Assembly: GCA_910575725.1 (NCBI GenBank)
Contig: CAJTFE010000014.1
Coordinates: forward strand, 36,889 to 100,888
DNA: 64,000 nucleotides
Direction: 5' to 3'
Origin: Clostridia bacterium
GTDB lineage: Bacteria > Bacillota > Clostridia > Lachnospirales > Lachnospiraceae
In this document: positions 1 through 9,229 of the stretch, piece after piece
How positions within the stretch are numbered: position 1 is the first letter of the stretch
Layout: each line of letters starts with the position of its first letter
Program-made: the position numbers and the translations under genes
Notes under the pieces: generated by a model
The model's input: only the letters and a program-made list of their open reading frames with translations
The model's database searches: none
What the model was told of the DNA's origin: nothing

Positions 1-953
1 TGCTCCTGGTTCTGGGCTGCCGTCTAAATATCCGCCAGATCAGCTATAATTATAAGGAATTTGCGCCGAATGCTTATAAAATCATCGTTGATATTGATGA
101 AAATGAGCTTAAGAAGCCTACGGTGAAGGCGGATCTTCCGGTACATGCAGATGTAAAATCTGTTCTTTCGGCTCTGTTAAAGGCGGAGTATGCCGCAGGC
201 AATCCGGATCATCAGAAATGGCTTGCCTGGTGCAGGCAGACGGATGCCAGGTATCCGGCTGTACTGTCTCGCTATTATGAGCAGCAGTCTCCTATGAATC
301 CTTATGCCTTTGTGGCAGAGCTGTCTAAGGTTCTTGAGGAAGAGGATGTGGTAATCACAGGAAACGGAAGTGCTTGTGTAGTTACATTCCAGGCTATGAA
401 GATTAAAAAGGGACAGCGTCTCTTTACCAACTCTGGCTGCGCAGCCATGGGCTACGGATTTCCGGCGGCCATCGGCGGCTGTGTGGCAAGGGGAGGAAGG
501 AGAGTTATCTGTATCGATGGGGACGGAAGCTTTCAGATGAATCTCCAGGAGCTGCAGACGGTGGTGTATAACCGGCTGAACTTAAAGCTGCTTTATTTGA
601 ATAACAACGGATACCATTCTATCCGCCAGACACAGACGAATCTGTTCCAGCCGCCTCTGGTGGGCGTCTGCGACGGGAATGGTTTAAGCTTCCCGGAGGC
701 CGGGAAGCTTGCAAAAGCCTACGGAATTCCTTTTTACCGTATTGACAGCATAGACAGGGCAGAGGAGCAATTGCAGGAGGCACTGGCTCTGGAAGGGCCT
801 GTATTCTGTGAGATTGTTCTGGATCCAGGGCAGAATTTTGAACCGAAGCTTTCCTCCAAAGTGCTGCCCGACGGAAGAATTGTCTCTCCTCCTATTGACG
901 ATATGTATCCTTTCCTGGAGCGTGAGGAATATGAGTCGAATCACTTTGCTTGA
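1..953 (+). CDS. Thiamine-diphosphate enzyme of the acetolactate synthase superfamily, C-terminal part
   Basis: The frame is already open at base 3 and runs 316 residues to a TGA, so the N-terminal half lies outside the window. The visible part is the linker domain followed by the TPP-binding domain, with GDGSFQMN near residue 173 and NNNGYHSIRQ after it, the usual GDG...NN metal/diphosphate motif. The neighbours are a sugar epimerase and glycosyltransferases, so a housekeeping IlvB seems unlikely. Enzymes of this superfamily such as YerE add a two-carbon unit from pyruvate to a keto-deoxysugar. Branched-sugar synthesis is therefore my inference; the substrate cannot be read from sequence. 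Confidence 0.8.
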   Translation, partial: LLVLGCRLNIRQISYNYKEFAPNAYKIIVDIDENELKKPTVKADLPVHADVKSVLSALLKAEYAAGNPDHQKWLAWCRQTDARYPAVLSRYYEQQSPMNPYAFVAELSKVLEEEDVVITGNGSACVVTFQAMKIKKGQRLFTNSGCAAMGYGFPAAIGGCVARGGRRVICIDGDGSFQMNLQELQTVVYNRLNLKLLYLNNNGYHSIRQTQTNLFQPPLVGVCDGNGLSFPEAGKLAKAYGIPFYRIDSIDRAEEQLQEALALEGPVFCEIVLDPGQNFEPKLSSKVLPDGRIVSPPIDDMYPFLEREEYESNHFA

Positions 954-1002
954 CAGTTCAAATAGTACAGAAAAATAGAAAATAATTAAGCAGGAACATT
1001 TT

Positions 1003-1935
1003 ATGAAAACAGCAGTGATTACCGGTCCCACAGGAGCGATTGGGACCGCATTGACAGAAAATCTGATTGCCAGGGGCATTCATGTATATGCAGTGGTACG
1101 AAAGGATTCGGGGCGGATTGACCGGATTCCGGAAAGTCCGCTGGTCACGCCGGTGCTCCTGGGATTGGACGAGCTTTCCCGGTTAAAGAACGAGATTCGG
1201 GAAAGCTGCGACGTGTTTTATCATTTTGCATGGGCAGGCACCATCGGAAACGGAAGGAATGACCTTGAGCTTCAGAACCGCAATGTGAAGTATACCCTGG
1301 ATGCTGTGAGGGCTGCGTCTGAGCTTGGGTGCAAAAGGTTTTTGGGCGCCGGTTCCCAGGCGGAGTATGGGCGGGTGGAGGGTCTGCTTAGTCCGGATAC
1401 ACCGGCGTTTCCGGAAAACGGCTATGGGATGGCTAAGCTCTGTGCCGGGCAGATGAGCCGGCTCTTGTGTGAACAGCTGGGCCTTGAGCATGTATGGGTG
1501 CGTATCTTAAGCGTCTATGGCCCTTGCGACGGGGCAAAAACTATGATTATGTCAGCCATAGACGCCTTTTTAAAGGATCAGTGTCCGAGGTTTACGGCAG
1601 GAGAACAGATCTGGGATTACCTTTATTCCAAGGATGCGGCCCGGGCTATGTACCTGATGGGGGAGAAAGGGATCAGCGGAAAGCTTTACTGCCTGGGAAG
1701 CGGCCGGGCCAGGCCCCTTGCAGAGTATATTACGATTCTGCGTGATTCCATTGACCCGGCCCTTAAGATGGAGCTTGGCGCCATCCCTTATGGCCCAGGG
1801 CAGGTAATGCAGCTTTGTGCGGATATCGAAGCATTGAGAGAAGATACGGGCTTTACACCGGAGTATTCCTTTGAACAGGGAATCTGCGAGACAATTGCCT
1901 GGTATCGGGAGGAAATGGGAAATGAAAAAAATTAG
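1003..1935 (+). CDS. NAD-dependent epimerase/dehydratase (extended SDR)
   Basis: A 310-residue Rossmann-fold enzyme acting on nucleotide sugars. The N-terminus carries GPTGAIGTAL, a GxxGxxG dinucleotide site, and the active-site pair appears as YGMAK near residue 142. Length fits the extended SDR family. A weak ribosome site (AGCAGGA) precedes the ATG. It follows the TPP enzyme by 49 bases and overlaps the next glycosyltransferase by 14 bases, so the three are co-transcribed. In yersiniose clusters a reductase/epimerase follows the TPP enzyme, and a similar reduction of a branched keto-sugar is possible here. The specific sugar is unknown. Confidence 0.8.
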   Translation: MKTAVITGPTGAIGTALTENLIARGIHVYAVVRKDSGRIDRIPESPLVTPVLLGLDELSRLKNEIRESCDVFYHFAWAGTIGNGRNDLELQNRNVKYTLDAVRAASELGCKRFLGAGSQAEYGRVEGLLSPDTPAFPENGYGMAKLCAGQMSRLLCEQLGLEHVWVRILSVYGPCDGAKTMIMSAIDAFLKDQCPRFTAGEQIWDYLYSKDAARAMYLMGEKGISGKLYCLGSGRARPLAEYITILRDSIDPALKMELGAIPYGPGQVMQLCADIEALREDTGFTPEYSFEQGICETIAWYREEMGNEKN

Positions 1936-2863
1936 TGTTCTGATTCCCTGCTATAATGAGGAAGAAAATGTAGTTCCCATCAGCAAGGCCGTGACGGAGA
2001 TCCTAGAAGGAGAGCTGTCAGAATATGATTATGAATTGGTTTTTATTGATAATTATTCTACAGACAGAACGAGAGATCTTCTGCGGATGATCTGCGGCCG
2101 GAATCCGAAGATCAAGGCTATCTTTAATGTGACGAACTTCGGCCAGTTTAATTCTCCCTACTATGGCATCTGCCAGACCACAGGAGATTGTACCATAGCT
2201 ATGTCCTGTGATTTCCAGGATCCGGTGGAGCTGATTCCTGTGTTTGTCCGGGAGTGGGAGAACGGCTATCAGATTGTGAGCGGAATTAAGAGCTCCAGCA
2301 AGGAGAACGGTTTTATCTATTTTCTTCGGAGCATGTACTATAAAGTGATTAAAAATATGTCCTCTGTGGAGATGATAGAGCATTTCACAGGCTTTGGTCT
2401 TTATGATAAGACCTTTGTCAAGCTGCTGCGGCAGCTTGACGATCCCATTCCCTTTATCCGGGGTGTAGTGGCGGAATATGGCTATAAGCGTAAGGATGTG
2501 GAGTATGAGCAGCCAAAACGGAGGGCTGGCAAGACCCATAACAACTGGTACAGTCTTTACGATGCAGCGATGCTCAGCTTTACCTCCTACACAAAGATTG
2601 GCCTGCGTCTGGCTACCTTTGTGGGATTTCTCGGTTCGGCCTTCAGCATTCTGGTGGCGGTTGTTTATTTGACAATGAAGCTTGTCTGGTGGGATCGTTT
2701 CCCGGCCGGCATGATACCTGTTCTGCTTGGTATCTTTGTGATTGGCTCTATGCAGCTCTTTTTTATCGGGTTGTTGGGTGAGTATATTATGAATATCAAT
2801 ACACGTGTGATGCATAAGCCTCTGGTTGTGGAGGAGGAAAGGATCAATTTTGATGAATCATGA
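1922..2863 (+). CDS. GT2 polyprenyl-phosphate glycosyltransferase (DPM1/GtrB-like)
   Basis: A 313-residue family 2 glycosyltransferase. It starts KKISVLIPCYNEEENV, carries CDFQDP in place of the usual DxDLQDP metal motif near residue 98, and ends with two hydrophobic helices and GLLGEYIMNINTR. This is the layout of enzymes that load a sugar onto undecaprenyl phosphate at the inner membrane face. I chose the ATG at 1922, preceded by GGGAGGAA; longer frames run into the epimerase gene. It overlaps the upstream gene by 14 bases and the downstream membrane protein by 11, so translation is probably coupled. The likely partner is the adjacent GT-C-like protein. Confidence 0.87.
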   Translation: MKKISVLIPCYNEEENVVPISKAVTEILEGELSEYDYELVFIDNYSTDRTRDLLRMICGRNPKIKAIFNVTNFGQFNSPYYGICQTTGDCTIAMSCDFQDPVELIPVFVREWENGYQIVSGIKSSSKENGFIYFLRSMYYKVIKNMSSVEMIEHFTGFGLYDKTFVKLLRQLDDPIPFIRGVVAEYGYKRKDVEYEQPKRRAGKTHNNWYSLYDAAMLSFTSYTKIGLRLATFVGFLGSAFSILVAVVYLTMKLVWWDRFPAGMIPVLLGIFVIGSMQLFFIGLLGEYIMNINTRVMHKPLVVEEERINFDES

Positions 2864-4790
2864 GAGAGTGAACAGTAATTGGATGGCAGGAATGCTGGCA
2901 ATTGTGGCTGCCCAGATATTTTTGGCAGGATTTTTGAAGATCCCAGGTTTTGCTGAGCGCTTAGGCAATTATGGAAATCAGAATATGCTCTTTTATGGTA
3001 TGTATCTGCTTTTATTTTTATTTTGCTTTTTTTGCGGAGCTTTTATTTTAAATGGCGTAATCATTATGATACCTCAGAAGGTGGTCTGGCTGCTGAATGC
3101 CGGCAGTCTCTTGGTGGCATTGCTTTTATTGGTGTTTATATTTAAAAATGAGGGCTTTTTTCTGGCTGGAATGGTTGAGCCGTTTTTATGGCTGACAACA
3201 TCTAAAGCATTTTGTATCGTAGTTGTGGCAGCAGTATCTGTATTTCTTTTTGTCCAGATAAGAGAAGGGAAGACAGGAGGAAGAGATTGGATTTTTTATT
3301 TGTTTTATAGCATCCTGTCCGTTCTTTCAGGATATTCCTTGTATATGCCCAATTATTTACAGGCGGATCCCCTCCATGGTCATGCATACTATGCTTCTTT
3401 GTACAGTGTAGTGCATGGCAGAGCATATGACGATCTCTTTACAAGTATTTATGGACATTATGCAATCTTTTTTAAATGGCCGCTAAAAATTATCGGAAAC
3501 GGAAATATAAAAGACGCAGCTTTTTTGATTGCAGTATTAGGCGGCCTGGCAGCTCTTTTTATTATGCTTGTGATTCACTGCTTTTGTAAAAATTCCATGG
3601 TACGTTTTCTGGGCGGCATTGCTTGTGTACTTCCGGTAACGGGACTGCGATTGATGAATTATTGGCAGGTACAGCCTCATCGGATTTTGTTTTCCAGTAT
3701 ATTTCTTTTCTATACAGTATTATATTTGAAAAACAAAACAAAGCGGCTGGCAGTAGGGGGATATCTGCTGGGAGTTCTGGCTGTGATCTGGAATACGGAG
3801 ACAGGAGTGGTATGTGCTGCGGCCTGGGCCGCTTTGCAGTGTTACCTTTACCTTGATGAAAATGCTTTTTGGAAAATAAAGTCTTTTCTTTTTTTTGCAG
3901 AACAAATAGCAGGAATTGTTTGTTCCCTTTTGGGAGCCTATGGAATTGTAAACGTTTATAATCTGCTTCACAAAGGGGAAATCAACAGCTTGCGGACATT
4001 TTTATATCCTCTGCTGAAAGGCGACTACATGACTGGGTATCTTCGGATGAATCTTCCTGATACCGCCGGGGGATATATGTTGGAATTAGTGCTGTTTTTA
4101 GGTGCGGTTGTGTGGAGCTTTTCAAATCATTATTTTTTGGACAAAGAGAAAAAGTGCGGAAGCAGCGAAAAGCATCAATTTCTTTTTTTTACTGGAGTTC
4201 TGGGTCTTGGACAGATTACATATTACATGAACAGGGCAGCATATTTTAATCTGGATATAGTTTATACTATATTTATTGTTCTTGTTTGTATTTACCTTGA
4301 GTCCGGAATTGGAGCCATAGGAGAAATAAAATGGAAAAAAATAAAGGAAGAATCCGGAAAGGATCTTTTAAAAATAAATACATCGATTTTTATGACAGTT
4401 ATTTTGACGGCTTTATCACTGGGAACACTGGTTCAAAGCGGTCATGCGATGAATGAACGGGCCCAAAGGGGATATCAAAATATGGACAGCCTTTATGCTT
4501 TCCTGGAGGAGTTAAAGCTGGACGTTCCCATCAATACCTTCGGTTTTGGACAGGGCGTGCCGGAGCTATACGGGCTGATGGGATGGGATACCAGATGCCA
4601 TGTGATCGACTTTTCCGATCGGACAGAGCTGGCTCTTCAATATGTAAGGGATAGTTTGGAGCATGAACAGGGTTTTTTTGCATTCATTCAAGATGCAGAG
4701 TTTATCCTGGAAGAGCAGCAAGGTGTATGGTATACCTATAAAACCTATGAGTATGCTGGAGATCAGTATGCATTTTTTTTAAGACAATAG
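2853..4790 (+). CDS. Large multi-pass membrane protein, probable GT-C-type glycosyltransferase
   Basis: A 645-residue protein with about a dozen hydrophobic segments in the first 540 residues and a soluble C-terminal tail of about 110 residues. An acidic outside loop near residue 170 reads ADPLHGHAYY, and a second reads YDDLFTSIYGHY. Acidic residues in an early external loop are typical of GT-C enzymes that transfer sugars from polyprenyl phosphate, and the gene is coupled to a GT2 that makes such donors. I do not recognise the exact family. The start at 2853 has GAGGAGGAAAGG upstream. Base composition is more AT-rich than its neighbours, which hints at separate acquisition. Confidence 0.65.
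   Translation: MNHERVNSNWMAGMLAIVAAQIFLAGFLKIPGFAERLGNYGNQNMLFYGMYLLLFLFCFFCGAFILNGVIIMIPQKVVWLLNAGSLLVALLLLVFIFKNEGFFLAGMVEPFLWLTTSKAFCIVVVAAVSVFLFVQIREGKTGGRDWIFYLFYSILSVLSGYSLYMPNYLQADPLHGHAYYASLYSVVHGRAYDDLFTSIYGHYAIFFKWPLKIIGNGNIKDAAFLIAVLGGLAALFIMLVIHCFCKNSMVRFLGGIACVLPVTGLRLMNYWQVQPHRILFSSIFLFYTVLYLKNKTKRLAVGGYLLGVLAVIWNTETGVVCAAAWAALQCYLYLDENAFWKIKSFLFFAEQIAGIVCSLLGAYGIVNVYNLLHKGEINSLRTFLYPLLKGDYMTGYLRMNLPDTAGGYMLELVLFLGAVVWSFSNHYFLDKEKKCGSSEKHQFLFFTGVLGLGQITYYMNRAAYFNLDIVYTIFIVLVCIYLESGIGAIGEIKWKKIKEESGKDLLKINTSIFMTVILTALSLGTLVQSGHAMNERAQRGYQNMDSLYAFLEELKLDVPINTFGFGQGVPELYGLMGWDTRCHVIDFSDRTELALQYVRDSLEHEQGFFAFIQDAEFILEEQQGVWYTYKTYEYAGDQYAFFLRQ
2864..2879. repeat. Half copy of the GTTACTG/CAGTAAC palindrome
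   Basis: The string GAGAGTGAACAGTAAT just inside the start of the membrane-protein gene matches the right half of the small palindrome seen complete at 23792-23820. Only one half is present, so it may be a relic or a chance match. Confidence 0.3.
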
Positions 4791-4825
4791 AAACGTGCAA
4801 ACGTGCTTAGACGGGGATTTTTGGG

Positions 4826-4854
4826 TTGCCGTCCCTTCCATTTAATGCTATAAT
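4826..4854 (+). promoter_or_regulatory. Sigma-A-type promoter of rfbBAC
   Basis: TTGCCG at 4826-4831 and TATAAT at 4849-4854 are separated by 17 bases. The promoter sits after the end of the membrane-protein gene and before rfbB, so the dTDP-sugar genes start a new transcription unit. Confidence 0.6.
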
Positions 4855-4860
4855 ACCCAT

Positions 4861-4903
4861 ATCTATGAGTATGTAAGTCCAAGGTCAAAGGCTCATACTA
4901 GAT
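4861..4903 (+). promoter_or_regulatory. Hairpin in the rfbB leader
   Basis: ATCTA and GTATG, separated by a three-base bulge, pair with the contiguous CATACTAGAT at 4894-4903. The hairpin lies between the promoter and the ribosome site (GAAGGAG). No terminator T-run follows. Its role is unknown. Confidence 0.4.
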
Positions 4904-4937
4904 CGAGAAACCAAATATTTTGAAGGAGAAGCATCCT

Positions 4938-6020
4938 ATGAGAACCTATCTCGTTACCGGAGGAGCCGGCTTCATCGGTTCCAACTATATTCACTACATG
5001 TTCCGCAAGTACGGCGGCAGCATCCGCATCATTAATGTAGACGCCCTCACCTACGCTGGCAATCTGGAGAACTTAAAAGACGTAGAAAAACAGGACAACT
5101 ATACATTTATCCGGGCCGACATCCGCGACCGGGAAGCGATTGAACAGATTTTCGCAGACAATGACATTGACCGTGTCGTACACTTTGCGGCGGAGAGCCA
5201 TGTTGACCGCAGCATCCGCAATCCGGAGATTTTCGTGGAAACCAACGTCCTGGGCACCCTGGTGATGCTGAACGCAGCGAAAAAGGCCTGGGAGCTCCCA
5301 GACGGAACATACAAGGAGGACAAGCGTTTTCTTTATGTATCTACCGATGAAGTGTATGGATCTCTGGAAGAAGGGGATACCTATTTCTATGAGACCACGC
5401 CTTTTGCGCCCCACAGCCCCTACTCGGCCAGCAAGGCGTCCGGCGACATGCTGACAAAGGCCTATTGGGATACCTACAGGTTCCCCATCAATATCACAAG
5501 CTGCAGCAACAACTACGGCCCCTATCAGTTCCCGGAAAAGCTGATTCCCCTGATTATCAATAACGCACTCCAGGGAAAGAAGCTCCCTGTATACGGCGAC
5601 GGCAAGAATGTCCGTGATTGGCTGTACGTAGACGATCACGCCAAAGCCATCGACATGGTACAGGAAAAAGGCCGGCTGGGAGAACGCTACAACATCGGAG
5701 GCCACAACGAAAAACAGAATATCGAGATCATCAACATCATCCTGGAAACCTTGCAGGAGATGCTTTCCGAGGATGACCCGAGAAAAGCCCTGGTCAGCAA
5801 GGAGCTTATCACCTACGTAGAAGACCGGAAAGGCCATGACCGCCGCTATGCCATAGCCCCGGACAAGATCAAAGAAGAGATTGGCTGGTATCCGGAGACC
5901 ATGTTCAAAGAGGGAATCCGCCTTACCATCCAGTGGTTCTTCGAGCACGAAGACTGGATGAAGAACGTAACCAGCGGCGGATATCAGAAATATTACGAAG
6001 AAATGTATCAGACAAAATGA
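4938..6020 (+). CDS. rfbB: dTDP-glucose 4,6-dehydratase
   Basis: This 360-residue enzyme converts dTDP-glucose to dTDP-4-keto-6-deoxyglucose with bound NAD. It has [10 protein letters not shown] at the N-terminus, the STDEVYG motif near residue 133 and YSASKASGD carrying the catalytic Tyr and Lys. Length and motifs fit RfbB/RmlB closely. The ATG at 4938 is used because GAAGGAGAA lies 8 bases upstream; an earlier TTG lacks a ribosome site. Third codon positions are strongly biased to C (ATC, GGC, TAC) compared with most glycan genes here, suggesting high expression or a different origin. It heads rfbB-rfbA-rfbC and also feeds the aminotransferase at 18488. Confidence 0.95.
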   Translation: MRTYLVTGGAGFIGSNYIHYMFRKYGGSIRIINVDALTYAGNLENLKDVEKQDNYTFIRADIRDREAIEQIFADNDIDRVVHFAAESHVDRSIRNPEIFVETNVLGTLVMLNAAKKAWELPDGTYKEDKRFLYVSTDEVYGSLEEGDTYFYETTPFAPHSPYSASKASGDMLTKAYWDTYRFPINITSCSNNYGPYQFPEKLIPLIINNALQGKKLPVYGDGKNVRDWLYVDDHAKAIDMVQEKGRLGERYNIGGHNEKQNIEIINIILETLQEMLSEDDPRKALVSKELITYVEDRKGHDRRYAIAPDKIKEEIGWYPETMFKEGIRLTIQWFFEHEDWMKNVTSGGYQKYYEEMYQTK

Positions 6021-6052
6021 AACTTACACAGGGGCAGACGCTGGAAAGTGCC

Positions 6053-6107
6053 TGTCCCTCACGCACGTTAAAACCGTGATGGGGACATTGCGGAACTGGA
6101 ATGGAGG
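6053..6107 (+). repeat. Diverged palindromic leader element (copy 1), before rfbA
   Basis: A degenerate copy of the intergenic element. The left arm TGTCCCTCACG pairs with CGTGATGGGGACA, and the right end CGGAACTGGAATGGAGG supplies the rfbA ribosome site. Compare the full copies at 18369 and 37063. Confidence 0.55.
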
Positions 6108-6117
6108 TTTTATAATT

Positions 6118-6987
6118 ATGAAAGGAATCATCCTGGCAGGCGGAGCCGGAACCAGACTTTATCCGCTGACAAAAGCAATATCCAAACAGATCATGCCCGT
6201 CTATGACAAACCCATGATCTACTATCCCCTGTCTACCCTCATGCTGGCAGGAATCCGCGAGGTACTGGTCATCTCCACCCCCCGGGATCTCCCTGTATTC
6301 CAGGAGCTCTTAGGCGACGGCTCCCAGCTGGGCATGGAGATACACTATGCCGTACAGGAATATCCAAGAGGACTGGCAGACGCTTTCATTATCGGAGAAA
6401 AATTTATCGGAACCGATCATGTAGCTCTGGTTTTGGGAGATAATATCTTCTATGGCCAAAGCTTTTCCAAGGTACTGAAGAGCGCAGCCTCCCGTACCGA
6501 GGGCGCCACTATCTTCGGCTACTATGTAAAAGACCCGAGAGAATACGGTGTCGTAGCCTTTGACGAAGAGGGAAAAGCCCTCTCTATCGAGGAAAAACCC
6601 GTAAATCCAAAGTCCAACTATGCGGTCCCCGGCCTCTACTTCTACGACAACGATGTAGTAGAGATAGCCAAAAACGTAAAACCTTCCACCCGGGGCGAGA
6701 TCGAGATCACAAGCGTCAATAACGAATATCTCCGCCGCGGAACCCTTCACGTAGAGACATTAGGCCGCGGCTTCGCCTGGCTTGACACCGGCAACCACGA
6801 CGCCCTCTTAGATGCCGCCGACTTTGTAGCCGCCTTCCAGAAGCGTCAGGGCCTCTACATCTCCTGCATCGAGGAGATCGCTTACAAGCGCGGCTTCATA
6901 GACAAAGACCAGCTTCTAAAGCTGGCCGCCCCCCTAATGAAAACAGCCTACGGCCAGTATCTCACCGACGTAGCCAACGGCCTCTAA
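6118..6987 (+). CDS. rfbA: Glucose-1-phosphate thymidylyltransferase
   Basis: A 289-residue nucleotidyltransferase making dTDP-glucose from glucose-1-phosphate and dTTP. The signature [11 protein letters not shown] is at the N-terminus, followed by [16 protein letters not shown], with VLGDNIFYG near residue 107 for metal and nucleotide binding. Length matches RfbA/RmlA. The ATG at 6118 is preceded by TGGAGG at a suitable distance; an upstream frame extension would translate the intergenic repeat. It shares the C-ending codon style of rfbB and lies between rfbB and rfbC. Confidence 0.95.
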   Translation: MKGIILAGGAGTRLYPLTKAISKQIMPVYDKPMIYYPLSTLMLAGIREVLVISTPRDLPVFQELLGDGSQLGMEIHYAVQEYPRGLADAFIIGEKFIGTDHVALVLGDNIFYGQSFSKVLKSAASRTEGATIFGYYVKDPREYGVVAFDEEGKALSIEEKPVNPKSNYAVPGLYFYDNDVVEIAKNVKPSTRGEIEITSVNNEYLRRGTLHVETLGRGFAWLDTGNHDALLDAADFVAAFQKRQGLYISCIEEIAYKRGFIDKDQLLKLAAPLMKTAYGQYLTDVANGL

Positions 6988-7010
6988 AAAACAAAGGGAG
7001 AGAACCACAA

Positions 7011-7568
7011 ATGTCAAAAATAACCGTAGAAACCTGCCCCATCGAGGGCCTCAAAATCATAAACCCCTCCGTATTCGGCGACGAACGCGGCTACTTCATG
7101 GAAACCTACAATTACAATGACTTCAAAGAAGCCGGCATCGATATGGAATTCGTCCAGGACAACCAGTCCGCCTCCAAAAAAGGCGTTCTAAGAGGCCTCC
7201 ATTTTCAGATCAACCACCCCCAGGACAAAATCGTCCGGGTAATCAGCGGTGAAGTTTTTGACGTAGCCGTAGATCTCCGGGAAGGCTCCCCTACCTACGG
7301 CCAGTGGCACGGCGTCCGCCTCTCAGCAGAGAACAAAAAGCAGTTCTTTATACCCAAGAACTTTGCCCACGGCTTTCTGGTATTGTCTGATTACGCAGAA
7401 TTTGCCTACAAATGCACCGATTTCTATCATGCCAACGACGAAGGAGGCCTGGCATGGAACGATCCGGATATCGGTGTAGAGTGGCCTATACCAGAAGGAA
7501 TGGAACTCACCATCTCCGAGAAGGATCAAAAGTGGTGCGGCATCAAAGAGCTGAAGTCCGGGAAGTAA
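7011..7568 (+). CDS. rfbC: dTDP-4-dehydrorhamnose 3,5-epimerase
   Basis: A 185-residue cupin-fold epimerase that inverts C3 and C5 of dTDP-4-keto-6-deoxyglucose. It contains RGYFMETY, VLRGLHFQ with the catalytic His near residue 64, and FAHGFLVLSDYAEF near residue 120, all hallmarks of RfbC/RmlC. The ribosome site is AAGGGAG. The gene follows rfbA by 23 bases. The reductase rfbD, needed to finish dTDP-L-rhamnose, is not in this window, so either it lies elsewhere or the product is another dTDP-6-deoxy sugar. Confidence 0.94.
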   Translation: MSKITVETCPIEGLKIINPSVFGDERGYFMETYNYNDFKEAGIDMEFVQDNQSASKKGVLRGLHFQINHPQDKIVRVISGEVFDVAVDLREGSPTYGQWHGVRLSAENKKQFFIPKNFAHGFLVLSDYAEFAYKCTDFYHANDEGGLAWNDPDIGVEWPIPEGMELTISEKDQKWCGIKELKSGK

Positions 7569-7608
7569 ACCCGGACAGTGCTGGCAGCCGCACTAGAAAA
7601 GAGGAAAA

Positions 7609-8436
7609 ATGAGCATGGAAGACAGCAGACGGCTTACAGCCGAGGTGTTCATAGACACAGGAAAGGATTTTCGCTCGGAGGATTCCCTGCAGGCAGAATA
7701 CACCTGCATTCTGGGAGAAACCGTAACCCTGGAGTTTGACTTAAGCGTATTCGAGCACACCTGCGGCTTTCGTTTCGATCCACTGCTGGAGGACAGCAGC
7801 ATGGTAAAGCTTCTGGCCCTCACCCTTACCTATGAGGATGAAGAGAGGAAAACCATAGAGTGGGATCGGATTAAAACCAACAGCGATGTAGACTTTGAAC
7901 CTGTCTTTGTATATCTCCATAAGGATCCGAAGTTCTTCGTAGATGAAGCCCTCTGCTTAAAGCTTGCAAAGGCAGAGGTGAGCTTCCAGGTACTGGAGCT
8001 TGGGCTGGGAGAAAAGGACTACTGGCAGGAGATCAAAAAACACAGTGTGTCGGAAAAGGAAAAAGCGCAGATTTTAGGCAAGCTGGAGCTGGCTATGAAA
8101 CAGAACCAGGCTTTAGAACAGGAAAACCGGCGGCTTAAGATTGAAGAAGCAGACATCTATGCCACAGGTATCTGGAAGCTTCAGCACGATGCAAGAGGCC
8201 CTATGAAGGTGATATTCGGAAAGGGAAATATCCTAACTTTCCTGGCAGCCGTCTACCTGGCCCTATGCTCCGAATTGTTTATCTTCAACAATGCCTACTA
8301 CTCCACGCCCCGTCCCAACGATCAGGCGCTGGTTTTCAGCTTCCTGCGCTTTGGCATGGTGTGGCTGGGAGCCTTTGTGCTGATTGCAGTGATCAATGGA
8401 ATGATTCAGAAAGGATACCGACGTGAGCTTACTTAG
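7609..8436 (+). CDS. Unknown protein with beta-rich domain, coiled coil and two C-terminal membrane helices
   Basis: I do not recognise this 275-residue protein. Residues 1 to about 140 look like a beta-rich soluble domain. Residues about 145-180 form a probable coiled coil (ALEQENRRLKIEE), and two hydrophobic helices occupy about 205-225 and 240-262. It overlaps the exporter permease gene by 14 bases, so it is probably made with the ABC exporter. A role as an accessory or substrate-recognition subunit is inferred from position only. The paired ATP-binding protein lacks a C-terminal glycan-binding domain, and this protein might provide that function instead. Confidence 0.6.
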   Translation: MSMEDSRRLTAEVFIDTGKDFRSEDSLQAEYTCILGETVTLEFDLSVFEHTCGFRFDPLLEDSSMVKLLALTLTYEDEERKTIEWDRIKTNSDVDFEPVFVYLHKDPKFFVDEALCLKLAKAEVSFQVLELGLGEKDYWQEIKKHSVSEKEKAQILGKLELAMKQNQALEQENRRLKIEEADIYATGIWKLQHDARGPMKVIFGKGNILTFLAAVYLALCSELFIFNNAYYSTPRPNDQALVFSFLRFGMVWLGAFVLIAVINGMIQKGYRRELT

Positions 8437-9211
8437 TGTATTTGTAAAATACCGGGATCTCATCGGCCAGCTGGTGAGCCGGGATATCAAAACCAAATAC
8501 CGACGTTCCATTCTGGGCCTTTTGTGGACCGTTCTCAATCCGCTGCTGATGATGACTGTCCTTTCCATCGTGTTTTCCTACTTCTTTTCCCGGTATGGAA
8601 ACATTGATAATTTTCCGGTGTATCTCCTCTGCGGACAGCTGATATTCAACTTTTTCAACGAGTCCACCAGCATTGCCATGGGCTCCATTGTCCACAGCGG
8701 AGAGCTGATCAAAAAGGTTTATGTGCCCAAATATCTGTTTCCTATCTCCAAGGTTCTTTCAAGCGGAGTGAATCTTTTGTCTTCCATGGCAGCCTTGGTG
8801 ATTGTGATGGTAGTGACAAGAGCCCGGGTGACGCCGACGGTTCTGTTAGCATTGTTTCCCCTTTTGTACGTTCTGCTTTTTTCCACAGGGGTCAGCCTGT
8901 TCTTGTCGGCTGCGGCAGTCAGTTTTCGGGATCTGATGCACCTCTACAGCGTCATTACTACAGCCTGGATGTACTTAACCCCTGTGATTTACCCCATGGA
9001 GATTTTAGAAAATGCCCCTTCCTGGGTGGTGTTTATCGTGAACGCAAATCCCATGACGGGATTTATCAAAATATTCCGCTGCGTGGTTCTTGAGGGAGTG
9101 ACGGCCCCGGCCATGCTCCATGTACAGAGTCTGATTTGGTGTGCAGCGGCTCTTCTTGTGGGTTCCTTTGTGTTTAAAAAATCCCAGGACAGCTTTATTT
9201 TGAAGATTTAG
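8423..9211 (+). CDS. ABC-2 type polysaccharide/teichoic acid exporter permease (Wzm/TagG-like)
   Basis: A 262-residue membrane subunit with about six hydrophobic helices. The N-terminal cytoplasmic stretch RDLIGQLVSRDIKTKYRR, followed by LGLLWTVLNPLLMM, is the classic start of O-antigen/teichoic acid exporters. The start is a GTG at 8423 overlapping the upstream gene, with AAAGGA in front. The ATP-binding partner begins 18 bases downstream. Together they would flip an undecaprenyl-diphosphate-linked glycan to the outer face of the membrane. Confidence 0.9.
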   Translation: MSLLSVFVKYRDLIGQLVSRDIKTKYRRSILGLLWTVLNPLLMMTVLSIVFSYFFSRYGNIDNFPVYLLCGQLIFNFFNESTSIAMGSIVHSGELIKKVYVPKYLFPISKVLSSGVNLLSSMAALVIVMVVTRARVTPTVLLALFPLLYVLLFSTGVSLFLSAAAVSFRDLMHLYSVITTAWMYLTPVIYPMEILENAPSWVVFIVNANPMTGFIKIFRCVVLEGVTAPAMLHVQSLIWCAAALLVGSFVFKKSQDSFILKI

Positions 9212-9229
9212 GAGAGGAACATAGAAACC

